This document shows positions 15,301 to 27,846 of a stretch of 64,000 nt of DNA, one piece after another; the stretch's first letter is position 1, and the number at the start of each line of letters is the position of its first letter. The DNA is taken from contig NC_090798.1 in NCBI RefSeq assembly GCF_040054535.1, positions 1,802,501-1,866,500 on the forward strand, read 5' to 3'. The translations under genes were made by a program, and so were the position numbers. Below the pieces are notes generated by a model. It saw only the letters and a program-made list of their open reading frames with translations. It ran no database searches and was not told where the DNA came from. The DNA is from Antennarius striatus (Eukaryota; Chordata; Actinopteri; Lophiiformes; Antennariidae).

Positions 15301-18300
15301 GTTGACAACTGTGACCTGAAATCTGCCGGGGAGGTCTGCAGCTCTGGAGGGGCGAGTGATTGAAATCCAAAAAAAAAGAAAAAAGGCTGGAGAAAATGGG
15401 AGGAAAATGGGAGCAGCCTTGACCCGATGGAATCAGATGTGGGTTCACACAATATTTGCTTCACTTTGTGTGGTCTGACATAGCCCAATACAGAACGGCA
15501 TCATTGTTAAGTAGACTTGTTAAAGTCGCACTCCAGTCTGAACCGTAGAACGAGTTTCATGCATCGCTGGATAAGTATGAACCTTGATTTAAGCATTTAA
15601 TTTTATAAAGACTGAAAAAAGGCTTTTAAACTGTAGTCTGCTTCATTTTACATCCCCTACGACTATTGGAATTAAAGGATTTAATGACAAGTTGGAATTC
15701 CCATCTCAGACTTATTTGATCCACCTTGAATGCCCAGCTGGTCAATAAAGTTTCTTTGAGTGTGAATAAACAGTGTGAACTTGTTTCCCTGGTATGTTGG
15801 AGTCATTGGAACTTTTCAGAGGAAAAAAAACTCACCTGCTCGCCCAACTTGTACAAATTTCATTTCCATAAACACCCTGGCAGGCTGACCAGAAGGCTCT
15901 CTTTATTAAGTGGATAATGTCGTGAAGTTTCGACCCAGATTTCAGGCCGTCTAACCAGCAGTCAGGTAAAGACATTACTGTGAATAACCACCAGAAACGG
16001 CCACATTCTTTTTATCAATTCTTTGGCGTTTTGGCTCCCCCCTCCCCCATTTCTTCGACTTTTTCCTCTCATTTTTCCATCTTTCTCCCACTCTTTTGCT
16101 CTGGTCCTGTCGTCACACGCGGCCCATCTGTCTGAGTCTTATGCAACAGCGAAGGAAGACTGACACACTGGAGCAGCCAAGTCCAGTTCAGCCATTGTGT
16201 TTATTTGCCAAAGCCGGGACGACCCGCAGAGAGCAAGAGGGGGTTTAATCTGGCAACACATGGCAACCCAGAGGTGACTCTCAAGCAAGAAGACAAATTG
16301 TGAGACAAAAATGAAATGATTGAGGTCATTTTTGACTGGTTATTACAGATGGAGTTGATTCTCTCCCACTTGGATCCAAAGCGAGTTGTAATAAATGTAA
16401 CAATGGAAAAGCCATAATTCCCAGATCAACACGATTACCAGCAACCAACAGAATAAAATGAAAGGCTTTCAGCCATATTCCCTTGAAGATGTTTGATTGT
16501 GTGCTGCAAAAGGAAAGCCAATGGAAAATAAATAAAATGAGACCTAAAAAGCAGAAGAAAAGAGGTTATATTGCCTTTTTAAGGGCAATTACAGCAAGTA
16601 TAGCGGAAAGATTCAGCCTGGAGAATGTGATGTGAACTACTTATGTCTCAGGTACAGTAGAGGAGTTCCTCAGGGACCTGGAAACCTTGACTGGAAGTCA
16701 TCAATCAGCTCCTTTCTATGGCGCTCATGAAAGCGCTGGAAAACTAAGTGCCTTGATAGATGTCATCAGCTTCCAAGTTATCATAACGGACTCGGAGGTT
16801 GAGGAGAGACAGACCCACAAAAAAGAGACAAGAAGAAAGATTTGCAGTCTTAATAAACTCGGTGCATGGCAATTACTCAAAGATATCAAACACAGACAAG
16901 GCTGGACATGTCCAGCAATGAGAAGGAGGCAAGATGTCTTCCTGTTTGTGGAGTAAAAGCATGACTTTAATTCTTTAATAATCGCCAAAAGATTTACCTG
17001 CCTGGTATTTCAATGTATTATTTGCCCCCGGGACAATCAGGTAGAGCTTTAGCCCTGAAAGAACAACGGCGCTGGTTTACATCAGCCAAGTAAAGAGTGA
17101 AGGGTCTGGGTATCGGACCACCTTAAGTTGTGAGTGCTAAATTTGTATCTGCACCATATAAGGACTGGTACTGAACTATTTCAAATGATGACGAAAATGT
17201 TGGGCTACGTCGTAGGATTTCCTGCACTTCTGGAGACCAGTGATCCAAAGCTTTAGAGAGCAACTGACCCTGAGCTCTACTTTTGTCCTTCTACAAGGAA
17301 AGACTATCCCAAAATGTGCCCTATCACTATTTCAAGGGTTAACTTAGGGTGAATGTAGGGTAAAATAAGTCTGAAGAGTCTGAGCTGCAGTCGACGCTGG
17401 ATAAACTCCAGTGTCGACTACCTCAGCATTGGTGGCAATCCTCAAGCAAAAGATGAGCCCCAACCAACATCTTCAGGTACTTCTTGAGAACCAGACCACA
17501 TTCAGTACATCTATTTTTGAGTTTTGAGTTTATAAGGGGTCAGACAAGACTTATGACATAAAGCCAGACACACACTCCAGGAGAATTGGGCCAATTTCAC
17601 ATGGATTCACCCTTCCCGACAATCCAGAAGAAGAAATTGGAGATACTGATTGGTCCAGATCTTCATCCCAGATAATCCGGTAGTTTGGGGCCTTTATAGA
17701 TTCAGTCTTATGCCTCTGGAGCTACTTGTGGACAATCAAGCCACTCATATTTCAACATTTTTGATATGCAAGAGTTAAAGTCTGAATGACCTTCGCAGTG
17801 ATCTTTGAATAAGCTCAGTGAGACGTCCAGGGGCTGCATGTTTTGAATTCAAGAAAAGACGGTCTCTTGTGATTCTCGGCTAGGAATTTACACCTCCCAT
17901 AGAGTGAAATATCACTATTAGAATGGGTTATAACTTCTTCATATCTAGGTAATTCAGTAATAGATACACATGGCTCATTCTCTCCTGCACTAAATATGCC
18001 ATAAGTAGATGGAAAAAATGAGCAATTTTGAACCCTAAACATGCAGATTTTTCCTTTTCGGAGAAGAAGGGATGACAGACAGACAGACAGACAGACCCTG
18101 TCTCTACATGCATTGCTGATGGAAAAATATCTGTCTAAATGGATCCCAGTTTAGGAAATACAATATGGCATTATTATTATCATTATACTGTAGTTATCAA
18201 TTATCCTCTCACACACACTCACACACCCGATACGCTAACAGGCAGAGCTGTTCATCCCCAATTCTTTGAAGTCTAATAGGGATATGGATCAAACGCTTGG

Positions 18301-19555
18301 AGGCACATGAGTGGGCAAAGGGGCAAACATCACTAATTACATGCAGACACCAGGCTGTGAAATTTCCACTTCAACACACACACACAGAGTTAATTGCCCA
18401 TGGCTTCAGTTGGTGTAAAATGACAGGCGGATATGCAACTTGTAAATTGGTGTTAACAGACCCATCTTTCATGCAACTTAATGGAAAAAGACAACCGATG
18501 CTTTTTTTCTTCTTTTTCCAGTCGGTTTAAGACAGACGATGAAACGACCCAGAGATTAGGTGATAAATCACAGATGGCATTTATTTTTTTCAATCCTTCG
18601 CTTCCTTTATCGGAGTGAATCCATCAGGTGTGTGTGGCAGCTTCAGGAGAACCAGGATGATCCGTTATGTCGCGGTCTGCATGTGCAAGGCTCATCTATC
18701 TTCACATATAATGTCAGCGCTATGTCGGCTCTATGTAGCTTCCACATCGCACGAGTCACATGCAAATACCCCACTAGAGAGGAATACACACAAAATTCTA
18801 TCTTTAATTCTTATCAGACTTGGAATGTCTGGAGGTCTGGTGGTAGCACGCCTGGCTGTGTTTTCCTATCGCCATGTTTGGCTGATTGTGACCGCCACAT
18901 CAGTCGATAAATCGCCCAAGACATTCGGAGTGTTTGTGAATAATGGTGAGGGACTAAAGCTCCCCCAGCAAGCCTTTTCTCTGTATTTTTGTGTGGCTCA
19001 AAGGCTGGGTCGACGCCAGCAACCTCCTTATCAGCACTTAACGAAGAGGATTGAGTTGAAAACCTGTCCTGAGGGCCAAGCTTTCAGCGCTAAGTTGAAG
19101 AATACGGTCCAAGGCTATTAGCATTCAACAAGGACGGAATGAAGGGTAAACCTGCAAAAATATTCATATAGTTTTTTTCTCAAACCTTGTGTGATTTTTC
19201 TAAAACGTTGCATATACTCGCGGAACATTAAACTTGTTATATTTAAGTGAGAAACTGTCAGAGACGCCGGTTTTTAAGTGTTTGATGCAGTCTTTTCATT
19301 CAATGCCACATCACATTAAGATAATCAGTGACAAGCGCATCACATGATGTAACTGGAGTGAAAGGAAGGAGTTGTGACTTCAGTGCATCTAGTCATAACA
19401 TCTATTTTGTCATTTTGGTCTTCGACCTTCCATCGGTGTGGATTCAATAGCAGACGGCTAAACAACAGATAAGAAGTTCTTAGAAAGTTTCTGAATCTAA
19501 ACTCAAAAAAATTTTTTTTTAAATCCATGTTTCACAAAGTCTAAGGCAAGAGCTG

Positions 19556-19628
<73 letters not shown>

Positions 19629-19733
19629 TGTGTGTGTGTGTGTGTGTGTGTTTACACAGGATTCCACCAACACAGCTTTCACAGCTGGACTGTTTGGACT
19701 TGACGGATGAACCGGGCCATATGTTCTTGGTGT

Positions 19734-19792
<59 letters not shown>

Positions 19793-20769
19793 AGTGCGAG
19801 TGTGTGCTCATCTGGGTGTCAGGAGGCTCAAATCAACAAACCGTAAACAAGCTAACATTCTGACCCTTCTGTAATCCCACATAACCCCCGAAATCCTCAA
19901 CAGCGAAAATCAAGCCTTCCAGCTTCTGACGCGCCTGCTGGAGAGCCGATGCTGGATGCTCAAATGCATGTGAATATATGAGTGTGTGTTCACTAATAAT
20001 GGTGTTTTATCACTGGAAAGCCCTAAACAATTAGTTGGCAAGAAGTTTCCCCTCATTGTTAGTCGGTGTGTAATTTAGAGGAAGTAATTGCAAGGCCACA
20101 TTGATCTGACTAAGCAAGCCTCGGTCACTCCCTCCACCCAGCAGGCTCCAGACCGACTGATCCAACCACACACACCCATACAGACGCCGTGCAGTCAGGT
20201 TTTTGTTGGGGTTTTTTTACACGTGTGTGACTCACCGCCGCTCTCTGGAAAGCTCCTTTGGTGTAGGTGCCGCCTCCTCTGTAGTTGATCGCCGGGATCT
20301 CCTGGTTGAACAGGGAACACTTGTGCTGGTGGGACTTGGGCGCCGAGATGTGGTCCACCCTGGTCACCACGTGGGTCTTGGATGAGAAGGTGACCAAGGC
20401 GACTCGAGTGTTCTCCGGCGCCACGGGGAAGTCGGAAAGCATCTTGCGCACGAACCTCAGCTCGCTTAGGAAGTTGTTGGCCCCCACGCTGGACGACTCG
20501 TCCACCAGGAAAACCAGGTCCAAGCAGGCGCTTTTCTCACGCAGCTCGCGGACGTTTTGCTTGAACGACTGACCGAGACGTTCCACTTTTCTCTCGGCGC
20601 TCTCGGATAAGTTGCCAACAAAAGAAGAGGAGGAGGAGGACGTTATCGCGGACATCTGCCTGGACCGGCGGGGCTGCATCTGCTGAGCATTGGTCCATAC
20701 ATTCAAGATGCACAAGACCAAAAGGTAAGTAGTCCATGACGGTGTTAAATAGTACCTTTGAAAGAACAT
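3140..20769 (-). CDS. svep1: svep1, 5' part (N-terminal 322 residues, gene continues left)
   Basis: Sushi, von Willebrand factor A, EGF and pentraxin domain protein 1, a very large secreted extracellular-matrix/cell-adhesion protein. Three coding exons are visible on the minus strand: 20769-20236, 4477-4222 and 3316-3140, all with GT-AG boundaries. Spliced, they give 967 nt (322 codons plus 1 nt), which then splices to an exon outside the window. Seen in order: a signal peptide (residues 1 to about 29), a low-complexity serine linker, a VERLGQSF-type conserved segment, a vWA domain with MIDAS residues D90, S92, S94 and later D197 (in ITDGYSNGG), then the first cysteine-rich EGF-like module. 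This order and the motifs [21 protein letters not shown] and [11 protein letters not shown] are those of vertebrate SVEP1. The family is normally over 3500 aa, so about 90% of the protein lies off the left edge. Confidence 0.95.
3317..4221 (-). other. svep1 intron 2
   Basis: A 905-bp intron with consensus GT and AG ends. It contains a poly-C run near 3808-3818. No other feature was seen. Confidence 0.75.
4222..4477 (-). CDS. svep1: svep1 coding exon 2 (second half of vWA domain)
   Basis: This 256-nt exon runs from an acceptor CTATCAG to a GTACG donor. It enters in phase 0 and leaves in phase 1, matching its neighbours. It supplies [15 protein letters not shown], with the MIDAS aspartate D197, and [22 protein letters not shown] and [11 protein letters not shown], all hallmark SVEP1 vWA strings. 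The exon is markedly GC-richer than the flanking intron sequence, as expected of coding DNA here. Confidence 0.94.
12276..12318. repeat. (CA)n microsatellite, imperfect
   Basis: An AC dinucleotide tract with one G interruption in svep1 intron 1. A shorter TG tract follows at about 12386-12404. Confidence 0.95.
13643..14122 (+). mobile_element. non-autonomous hAT-type MITE, copy 1, with 8-bp target duplication
   Basis: A 464-bp element (13651-14114) flanked by an exact 8-bp direct repeat TTAAAGCA at 13643-13650 and 14115-14122, the target-site duplication length of hAT transposons. Its left end (GTGTCAAACTCAAGGCCC) and its right end (GAAAATGAGT) correspond to the two ends of copy 3 in opposite orientation. 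The interior shares long stretches with copy 2 (for example GTCTAAAAATAAATAGGTCA, CCCACAATGCAGTA and GATGGAGTTCTGTGGGTTTA). No transposase frame is present. The outermost few bases of the consensus terminus (CAGGG...) have been lost. Confidence 0.85.
18074..18096. repeat. (GACA)n tetranucleotide repeat
   Basis: Nearly six perfect tandem GACA units in svep1 intron 1. Confidence 0.95.
19559..19651. repeat. (TG)n microsatellite, about 46 units
   Basis: A TG tract with a single TC interruption near 19628. It is followed after about 80 bp by a second TG block. Chance open frames of Cys/Val or His/Thr alternation over this region are artefacts of the repeat. Confidence 0.97.
19730..19789. repeat. 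(TG)n microsatellite
   Basis: A second TG block close to svep1 exon 1, with one A interruption near 19738. Confidence 0.97.
20236..20769 (-). CDS. svep1: svep1 coding exon 1 (signal peptide and first half of vWA domain)
   Basis: This exon encodes residues 1-178 and ends in phase 0 at a GTGAG donor (complement of 20235-20231). The open frame extends upstream to about 20844, but the first ATG in it is at 20769, with A at -3, and it directly precedes a typical signal peptide (basic/aromatic start, hydrophobic [10 protein letters not shown] core, cleavage near TNA-QQ). That decides the start. A run of six serines lies at about residues 44-49. The vWA domain opens with [12 protein letters not shown], giving the DxSxS metal-binding motif (D90, S92, S94), and the MIDAS threonine lies in GGGTYT near the exon end. 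Confidence 0.94.
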
Positions 20770-20964
20770 AGTGTCAGTCAGCGCAGCACCGGCGCTCAGG
20801 ATGGACTTTCTAGATGAAAAAGGAAACGTGGATCCTCTTCTCAAGAGGAAATCGATGGAGGAAGAATTGTCCTACGACTGTGTCAGCAGTCGGGATGGCA
20901 GAAAGCAGTAGTCCACAGCAGAGTTCCTCAAAAGCATTGCTGAATGAAGATGCTTCCTTGTCAT

Positions 20965-20970
20965 TTATAA
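20965..20970 (-). promoter_or_regulatory. svep1: candidate TATA element of svep1
   Basis: On the minus strand the sequence CCTTATAAATGA lies 196-201 nt upstream of the svep1 ATG, which would put the transcription start near 20935-20940 and give a 5' UTR of roughly 170 nt. This is a motif match only; no initiator element was confirmed. Confidence 0.4.
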
Positions 20971-23900
20971 GGTGCCTCTAACCCTCAGCCAAGTCCTCTC
21001 ACCGGTGGAATGAAAACTCCAGTTGTAGCTGGGAAAAATGTTTAGACTTGCCTATCTAGAAAAATAAATCAGTACATCCAGCTTTTTTCTTCCTATCTGT
21101 GTAGTCAGTGTCTGAAACTTGATAAGAGCGTATAAATCTTTATCTCTGCTGCTTCCGTCTGCTGGTCAATCTCTTCTCCGGTGCATCAGATCCATAAAAG
21201 AAGCCCCGAGCCTCTTCAGTTCCAGCGTGCTGCCCTTCAGGCTCCGGTTTGCCTGCGTGGTGCTCCTGCCCACACCATCGGACGAGCTCCGAATGCTGGT
21301 TCCCCTCTTCTCCCCAAACCATTTAAAAAAAAACACACACACACACACACACACACCGAGGAGGAAGAGCAGGAGGTGGGAGGAAAAAAGTTGAGAGACA
21401 GAGAGGGAGAGAGGCTGAGGGGAAAAAAGGGGGCAGTCCAGTCGTGGCCATGAAGTCATTTTTTTCCCCCTCCATCTCTCCTCCCTCCTTTCCTCTCACC
21501 TCCCCCCCTCTCTCCCCCCTATCTCTTTCTGCGTCTCTCACCCTCCCCCCTATTCCTTCCTTCACTCTCTCCCTGGATCGGTCTATCTCTCTCTCTCAAG
21601 TGGAGTGAGGTTCGATGTCAGTGCCTGTCAACTAGTACCCAAAACCTTTGCATCAGGCGTTTTGTGTCCATCGTGACAATGAAAGGAGGGATGAAGGGAG
21701 GAGAGGAGTGATTGACAGGACGGTTTGATCTATATCTCAAGGTTCGGAAGTGGTTGAGGATACACACCTCATCAAATCATCTGTAGGAGAGGGAAAGGCT
21801 TCCTCTCTCAATCTGCACCACAGGGACACACAAATACTCCTTCACTGCAGTGTTTTCCTACATCTCTCCAGCCTCTTATTGCCTCTCCCTCTCTCTCTCT
21901 ACTGTGGTGTTTTTCTTCACTGATTTTTATCTGTAACCAAAACAAAGGCAGCCGGTGTTACAGAGGCACACTGCGCCCATTAAAACCGAAAAGGCCCCGA
22001 GATTTACAGCAGGCGGTCGACTTCGCGAGGGGCTGCGGAGGGAGGAGGAGGAAGAGTCGGAAGACGTCCAGAGAAAGACGAACAGAACAGAGAACACGAG
22101 AGAAAGAGATGAGAAAGATGGAGGAAAAATGCACTCCCGCGTCCACAAGTATGAGACATCCATATGTGATTGTGGAACATCTCATTCCAATACCATGAGA
22201 ATTAATCTGCCGCTTTAACAGCCTCAGGGAAGATTTTGGAGCCTGGTTGAATGAATTTGCTCCCTTGAAACCACAAGAGCATTCGTGAGGTTGGAAAACT
22301 GAGGTAGGGCTCGAAGTCGGTATTCAAATTCATCTAAAAGGTGTTGGATGAGGGATCCAATCGGATTCTTCCACACAATGTCACAAAGTACGTTCATGAA
22401 CAATGTCACCACATGCTGGGGGGTAAAGAAAAATGTCCCTCGATCAGAAGAAGTCAAGGATTATGTTCATACTGATGAAGTGTTTGGTTTATGAAATGTC
22501 AAAAAATAGAGATGAATGTCATTTCCAGAACCTGCATCAAATCCAACGTCTGGCGTCGTCTGATAAATATTCCAAAACCCAAAAAATTTACAATCATGCA
22601 AAAGAATGCATGAAATAACCCTTGAATAAGGAGTGAAACTCAAAAATATTCAGCTTTTTTTTTTCTCCTTTAAAATGATATTAACCCATTACCTCATTCC
22701 CAAAACAGCTCCTTATTCATCGGTGATGTTGGATTCATCGGATAATCAAAAGTAGAAATGGAAAGACTAGAAAGGAGTAGAATCCTGGTCAGCTAAAGTG
22801 TTGTCTGCGCTAACACACACACACACACACACACACACAGACTAAACACACACTGGCTTACATCTGCAAACACAGACACACACTCTCATTCTCACACATG
22901 CTGAAAGGGGGATGCGCACAGCTGTGACTTCCTGCTCTTTGGCACTAGAGACCCTTCACCAGACTTCGATGGGGGTCCCTAGGGAGACAGGGGGTTGGTG
23001 GATGGAGAGGAGGCTGAGTATGTGTGTGTGGATGGGGGGGGGGGTAGTGGTCTGAAGGCGTCTGAAGATGTATCTGAATATATTTTGTGGATAGGAAAAG
23101 GATTTTTAACTTTTTGAACTCTCAAGTCATAAAACAAAAAACATCGTCTTCATGGCATAAAGTTCTCAAAAGCAAAATTTTAACGAAAAATGAGAGAGGC
23201 ACTGCTGAAGGATGTGGAAATGAGATGAAAAAGGCAGACAAGTGCTCATCCAGTGTGTCGCAGATTAAATTAAATGTCTGCCTTTCTAGAATTCCAGACG
23301 ATTTAGAGCTCCTTTTTAAGACCTTCACTTTCAAAAACCAAAAATTAAGACTTCTTAAGGATCTGCGGTAAGCGTGCAAACACAGCGTGCAGGGCGTGTC
23401 TCGTGCTATGTTTGTAAATAATCACACACACACACACACACACAACACATGGGAGAAATGTGGGAATGAACAAAGAGAAAGCAGATAAGAGAGAAAGTAA
23501 CTTAATCCGAGAAAAGTTTTCTTGTGGTTAGCACACAAAAGAACACTCGGTCACACACACACACACTTGGAAAAAATAACTATCCAGCCACTGGCAAAAG
23601 AGCAAAAAGCCTTGATCCACAACAGTCTCTCAAGAATCCGTGTTGCACAACACTGGACTTGTGAAAGTTATTTAATCTTTGTCCGAGAGGCAATCACAAG
23701 TCTATAAATGTTACCAAATCTGTTCTCAAGAGGCATGAAAAGAGTCAAAACAAGGAAGTTACCTTTGCTTTCTCCCACAATACTCCTCATTCTTCCTCCT
23801 CTGTGGAAACAAGAAGACTCAAAAGGTCACAGATTGATGGCAATGATTGTCAAAGAGAACATCTTAGTTCCTCATCCCTCTCGTATTCATTCACTCACCC

Positions 23901-26666
23901 GTCTGTCATTGACAGCAGCATCTACAGTTTATACAGTTTCTTGGCATTTCTTGGCTTTGGACATCAAAAACATCTGAGCGAGAGGACACTTGCAAAGCTT
24001 TTCCTGTCTGCTTTTAAAAAGAAATATTCCATGTGAGCTCACAGGAAAATAAAAACAGTTCTTTATATCATTTGGGTTCAAACAAGATGTGAACTTCACC
24101 ATGAATATGTGTGTTATAGATTTTCGGAAAAGTTAAAAAATAACGTTTACAACATTTATCAAGCATAATGTCAAATATTTTTTTGTTTTCAGCATCCAAA
24201 GTGTGACAAATACTTTTTTTTTTATCATGGTCATTTATTTATTTGTTATTTCAACACCAGGCATAATTTTGGAGGATTTATGGAGTTTACTGAAATAAAT
24301 CATGACTAGAAAAGCATTCGGTCACAGCCTTACAATGTCTTTTAAATATCTCTTACCAGATTAGTGAGTATTTACCCTGCGTACAATGCACGGTATTTGC
24401 GTCAGGGATCTTGAACTGTTAACTCCATTTCCCATAAGTACTTGCAAAAATGCGGAAGTCAATTTTCAGGCCATATAAAACTAAAAGACGTCATTTATGC
24501 TTGTAGCGCATGCTAGATAATGGATAAAACTGAAATTGCTTTTGCTGCATTGCTCATATCTAAGATGTAATGTTTTCTAAACATATTCAGAGTTAATGTC
24601 GTCATCTGGAAATGTTAGAATTTGAAAATAACTGCTAAATGACTCACAACAGACCTGAAACAACACAGCCATTACCCCAAAATGAGCTATTTTAGCATTT
24701 AGCTAGCGCAAAAGTAAGGTCATATTAACATTCGGAAAAAGAAAATGCGAAAACAGTACAACTAAAATACTTAAAAGATAAGTACAAAAAAGACAAATTG
24801 TTTTAATGATTTTTTCAATCTCGTATTTTTATCTTTTATAATGAACTGAAAACTTACTTTAAATGTTGAGGCGTCTCCGTATCCGAAAGTGATAAAGTTA
24901 CTGATTTATATCACACCGCCCTCTAGAGGCAATTTGGGAGTAGTACAACCTAAGTGTATGGAGGCTGCAATGACACACTATTGCCATTAGATGGCGCATT
25001 AATATAAGACTTCCAAGTCCTGGCATGAATCCATACAGGTATTCAAATCTTGCTCTTGTATATGTTCAGATAAAACAGTTATATAATATTTGATCAATGA
25101 AAGACAGAGAAGAGAAAGGATTAAAAATAGAGTAATATCACAAATATTTGTTGTTAGTTTATTATTTCTCAGACTACAATAAAATCTGTTTCTTGATACC
25201 TTGTTGGAGCTTGCTGACCTTTAACAGATAAACATATATTTCAGTTTTTGTTCATAAAAGATGTACATCTTATATGAATTTGTTGTAAATCTGCTGCAGA
25301 CAGTGCAGGAGATTTGCAAAGTTTTGAATTCATCTTGCTGAGCTGTTTTTCCTCATTAATGAAATCTCCACTGACTGGTACGGACTGTCAAGGTCAGAAT
25401 AAAGGCAAACCACAGCCAGTGTGGATTATGTGCTCCAGTACAATCATGCACAATATCAATACTTGAGCATGATCTGAATGTGGCGTGCCTCCAGTTGTGG
25501 TAGCTGAGACTATTTATAGCCTGAGCTGCTTATACGTGTAGCATAAATATTTTATAAGTCCAACCGGCCTTTGAGAAAGTGATGTCCTTGAGGTAGAAAA
25601 TGGACCACACACACCCACTGACTCATCATCACTCAATAAATAATAAAAACTTATAGATCTATCGTCACACAATCAGCTGATTGTCATCGTGGATTCCACC
25701 GAGGTTACAATTAGTCAAGAAAACGTTAAACATGTTCTTGTTGTGCATTATGTCATAACTCAAATTACATGCATACAGATTAACTTAAGTAAGCAATAAA
25801 TCATTCCTTCATCAAACAAAATCCAACCTGAAAACCAATTAACTCAGGTAAATGTGAGGTTATTAGCATTCATAACCGGCACTGAGGCAAACACGTCCTT
25901 TAACCTTTCATTTTAAGCTGTTCCCTCACACACACACATACACACACACACATCTGGAAGGCGATCAATGGAACAGCTGACCACTGCAACCAATATCACT
26001 TCAACACACACACTCACACACATAGCTGAGTGTGTTAGAGATGAAAGGTAGTGTCATCATGGGAAAAGTCTACGAGAGGAAAGGTGTGAGATTCCATACG
26101 TCCATAAGAGCGAAGGGATCGCACAGCGCACACACACACACACATCGACACACACAGAAATGTACAAATTTTTGCTCAAATCTCTCAGTTTTCTTTTGAC
26201 AGTTGACTTTATTCAGTTTGACAAATTGAATCTGAAACCATTTGAAGCAGAGAAAGTCTTTCTATTTTATTTTTTTTAAATATTAAAGGCTTGTGCCTCC
26301 GTTGGGGGCTGCAGTTGGGTCTGATTGGTGATCCAGCTGCTATATCCTAACATACTGTACATCTACACATCTGTACTGTTAGTTTCTTTTCGTTCTTTGA
26401 AAAAAAGTTCGCATGTAAGCGAAAAAGTTGTTGATAAGAACAAGATGATGAGAAGGGAGGAAAAAACTGGTAAACAAGAAGAACATGATGGAAAAATCCT
26501 GAAGAAGCATAAACAATATCTGCAAAAAAAAAAAAAAAAAGAGGGGAGGGGGCGACAGAGGGAGGAGTGGGAGACGGAGGGGGAGTAAGATGAGGAGGTC
26601 GTGTCTCGAGGCAGCGTGAACTGGATTCATCCAGACTTCAATAAAAACAGCCTGGTCACGATGCTG

Positions 26667-26704
<38 letters not shown>

Positions 26705-27747
26705 TACATCATAAATAGGATGCCCCACATGGTTCCTGGTGTGAGTTTCTGTCTGTTTTTGTCGTCCTCGCTGCTTTCCCTGAAACAGGAAGTTGTTTTT
26801 TAGCTCCGTTTCAGACACAAACACACTCTGTTACCGTGAGCGACTCAGCTGACGGGGATTACTGCACACATCAAATCCCCTGTTATTCCCGGGGGCTGTG
26901 TGCCGGTCGGGTTCTACAGGGAACGAACACACAAAGCATTGTGGGGTAAACAGAGAGCCGGAGGACATGGAGCGCCTTGACGTCGTTTGTACGGTTTGAA
27001 AACGAGTTGAGGCTGGTTCATGTCGACACTGACGCTCCGGATCGGCGGGATCTCAGAGATATTTATATTTAGACGTCTGTTTACTCCCCACATGCTTATT
27101 TATAGCATTATAGAATCCATACATGTTAGCTGATATAGCCTCTGTCTAAAGATTTCAAATCACATGTCGGTTTCTGCAGGACATTCTAATGTCGCTCTTG
27201 ACCTTTGACCTTGTGGACCTTAAATGTCCCTTTGTTATAGTTTGCAGCCAAAATGTCAGAATGACTTAAAACATTAACCGGCTGTAGTGAATTAATTCTG
27301 GAGACAAAGTGGATGTTTTTGCCAAAAAAAAAAAAAGAATAATCACTGACAGAAATCTTGAGATGTTGCATTCAAGAAAATTGGACATCGACACAACTCT
27401 CACTAGATGTGTAAAATATAGTTTTAATCGTGTTTTTAGAGCAAAGTTAAAGTGAAAAAAACATGCTTGATCTCTAGTTTGGTCCATAAAATCTTATTTT
27501 AATCTTAAAAATCCCACTTTGGATGAAGATAAACACATGAATCACAACAACAAACAGAACCGATCATCCCCACCGGAATGGGAACAGTTTTTTTTAAATT
27601 ATCTGGGGTTTATTCTGGGTCTTATAAACCAGTCACCGCAGCAAACAACGTTGTTTTGGTCTCCATCTGAACATGAGTTCTCAAACACATTGTCCCTGGA
27701 AGCATGTGGAAGTCCGACGCTGTAAACACAAGGCTCCAGTTACCCTG

Positions 27748-27749
<2 letters not shown>

Positions 27750-27845
<96 letters not shown>
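27750..27845. repeat. (CA)n microsatellite, about 48 units, uninterrupted
   Basis: A perfect AC tract followed directly by a pyrimidine-rich stretch (27848-28015) of CTC/CCCC runs. Confidence 0.97.

Positions 27846-27846
<1 letters not shown>

Larger units (their letters stand above)
4478..20235 (-). other. svep1 intron 1 (15.8 kb)
   Basis: A large first intron separating the two halves of the vWA domain. It holds many (CA)n/(TG)n tracts (for example 5903-5926, 7682-7711, 12276-12318, 19559-19651, 19730-19789), poly-C/poly-G runs (9493-9503, 10645-10653, 10731-10740, 11148-11158), a (GACA)n tract at 18074-18096, and one well-delimited hAT-type MITE (13651-14114). Several open frames of 100-170 codons occur (for example 18615-19121, 10049-10405). 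They show no recognisable motifs and are most likely chance. Confidence 0.7.

Noticed and set aside
18074-18096. Short tandem repeat considered as a CRISPR-like array
   Set aside because: Pure tetranucleotide repeat without spacers, in a vertebrate genome.
18615-19121. 168-codon open frame on the plus strand
   Set aside because: It lies inside svep1 intron 1, has no recognisable motif and no splice or promoter context; a chance frame is more likely.
19503-19846. Open frames of alternating His/Thr or Cys/Val
   Set aside because: Direct translations of the TG/CA microsatellites, as are those at 27622-28059, 36341-36613 and 38327-38671.
20770-20844. Longer N-terminus for svep1 (start near 20844)
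   Set aside because: That codon is TTG on the minus strand, not ATG; the signal peptide starts at the ATG at 20769.
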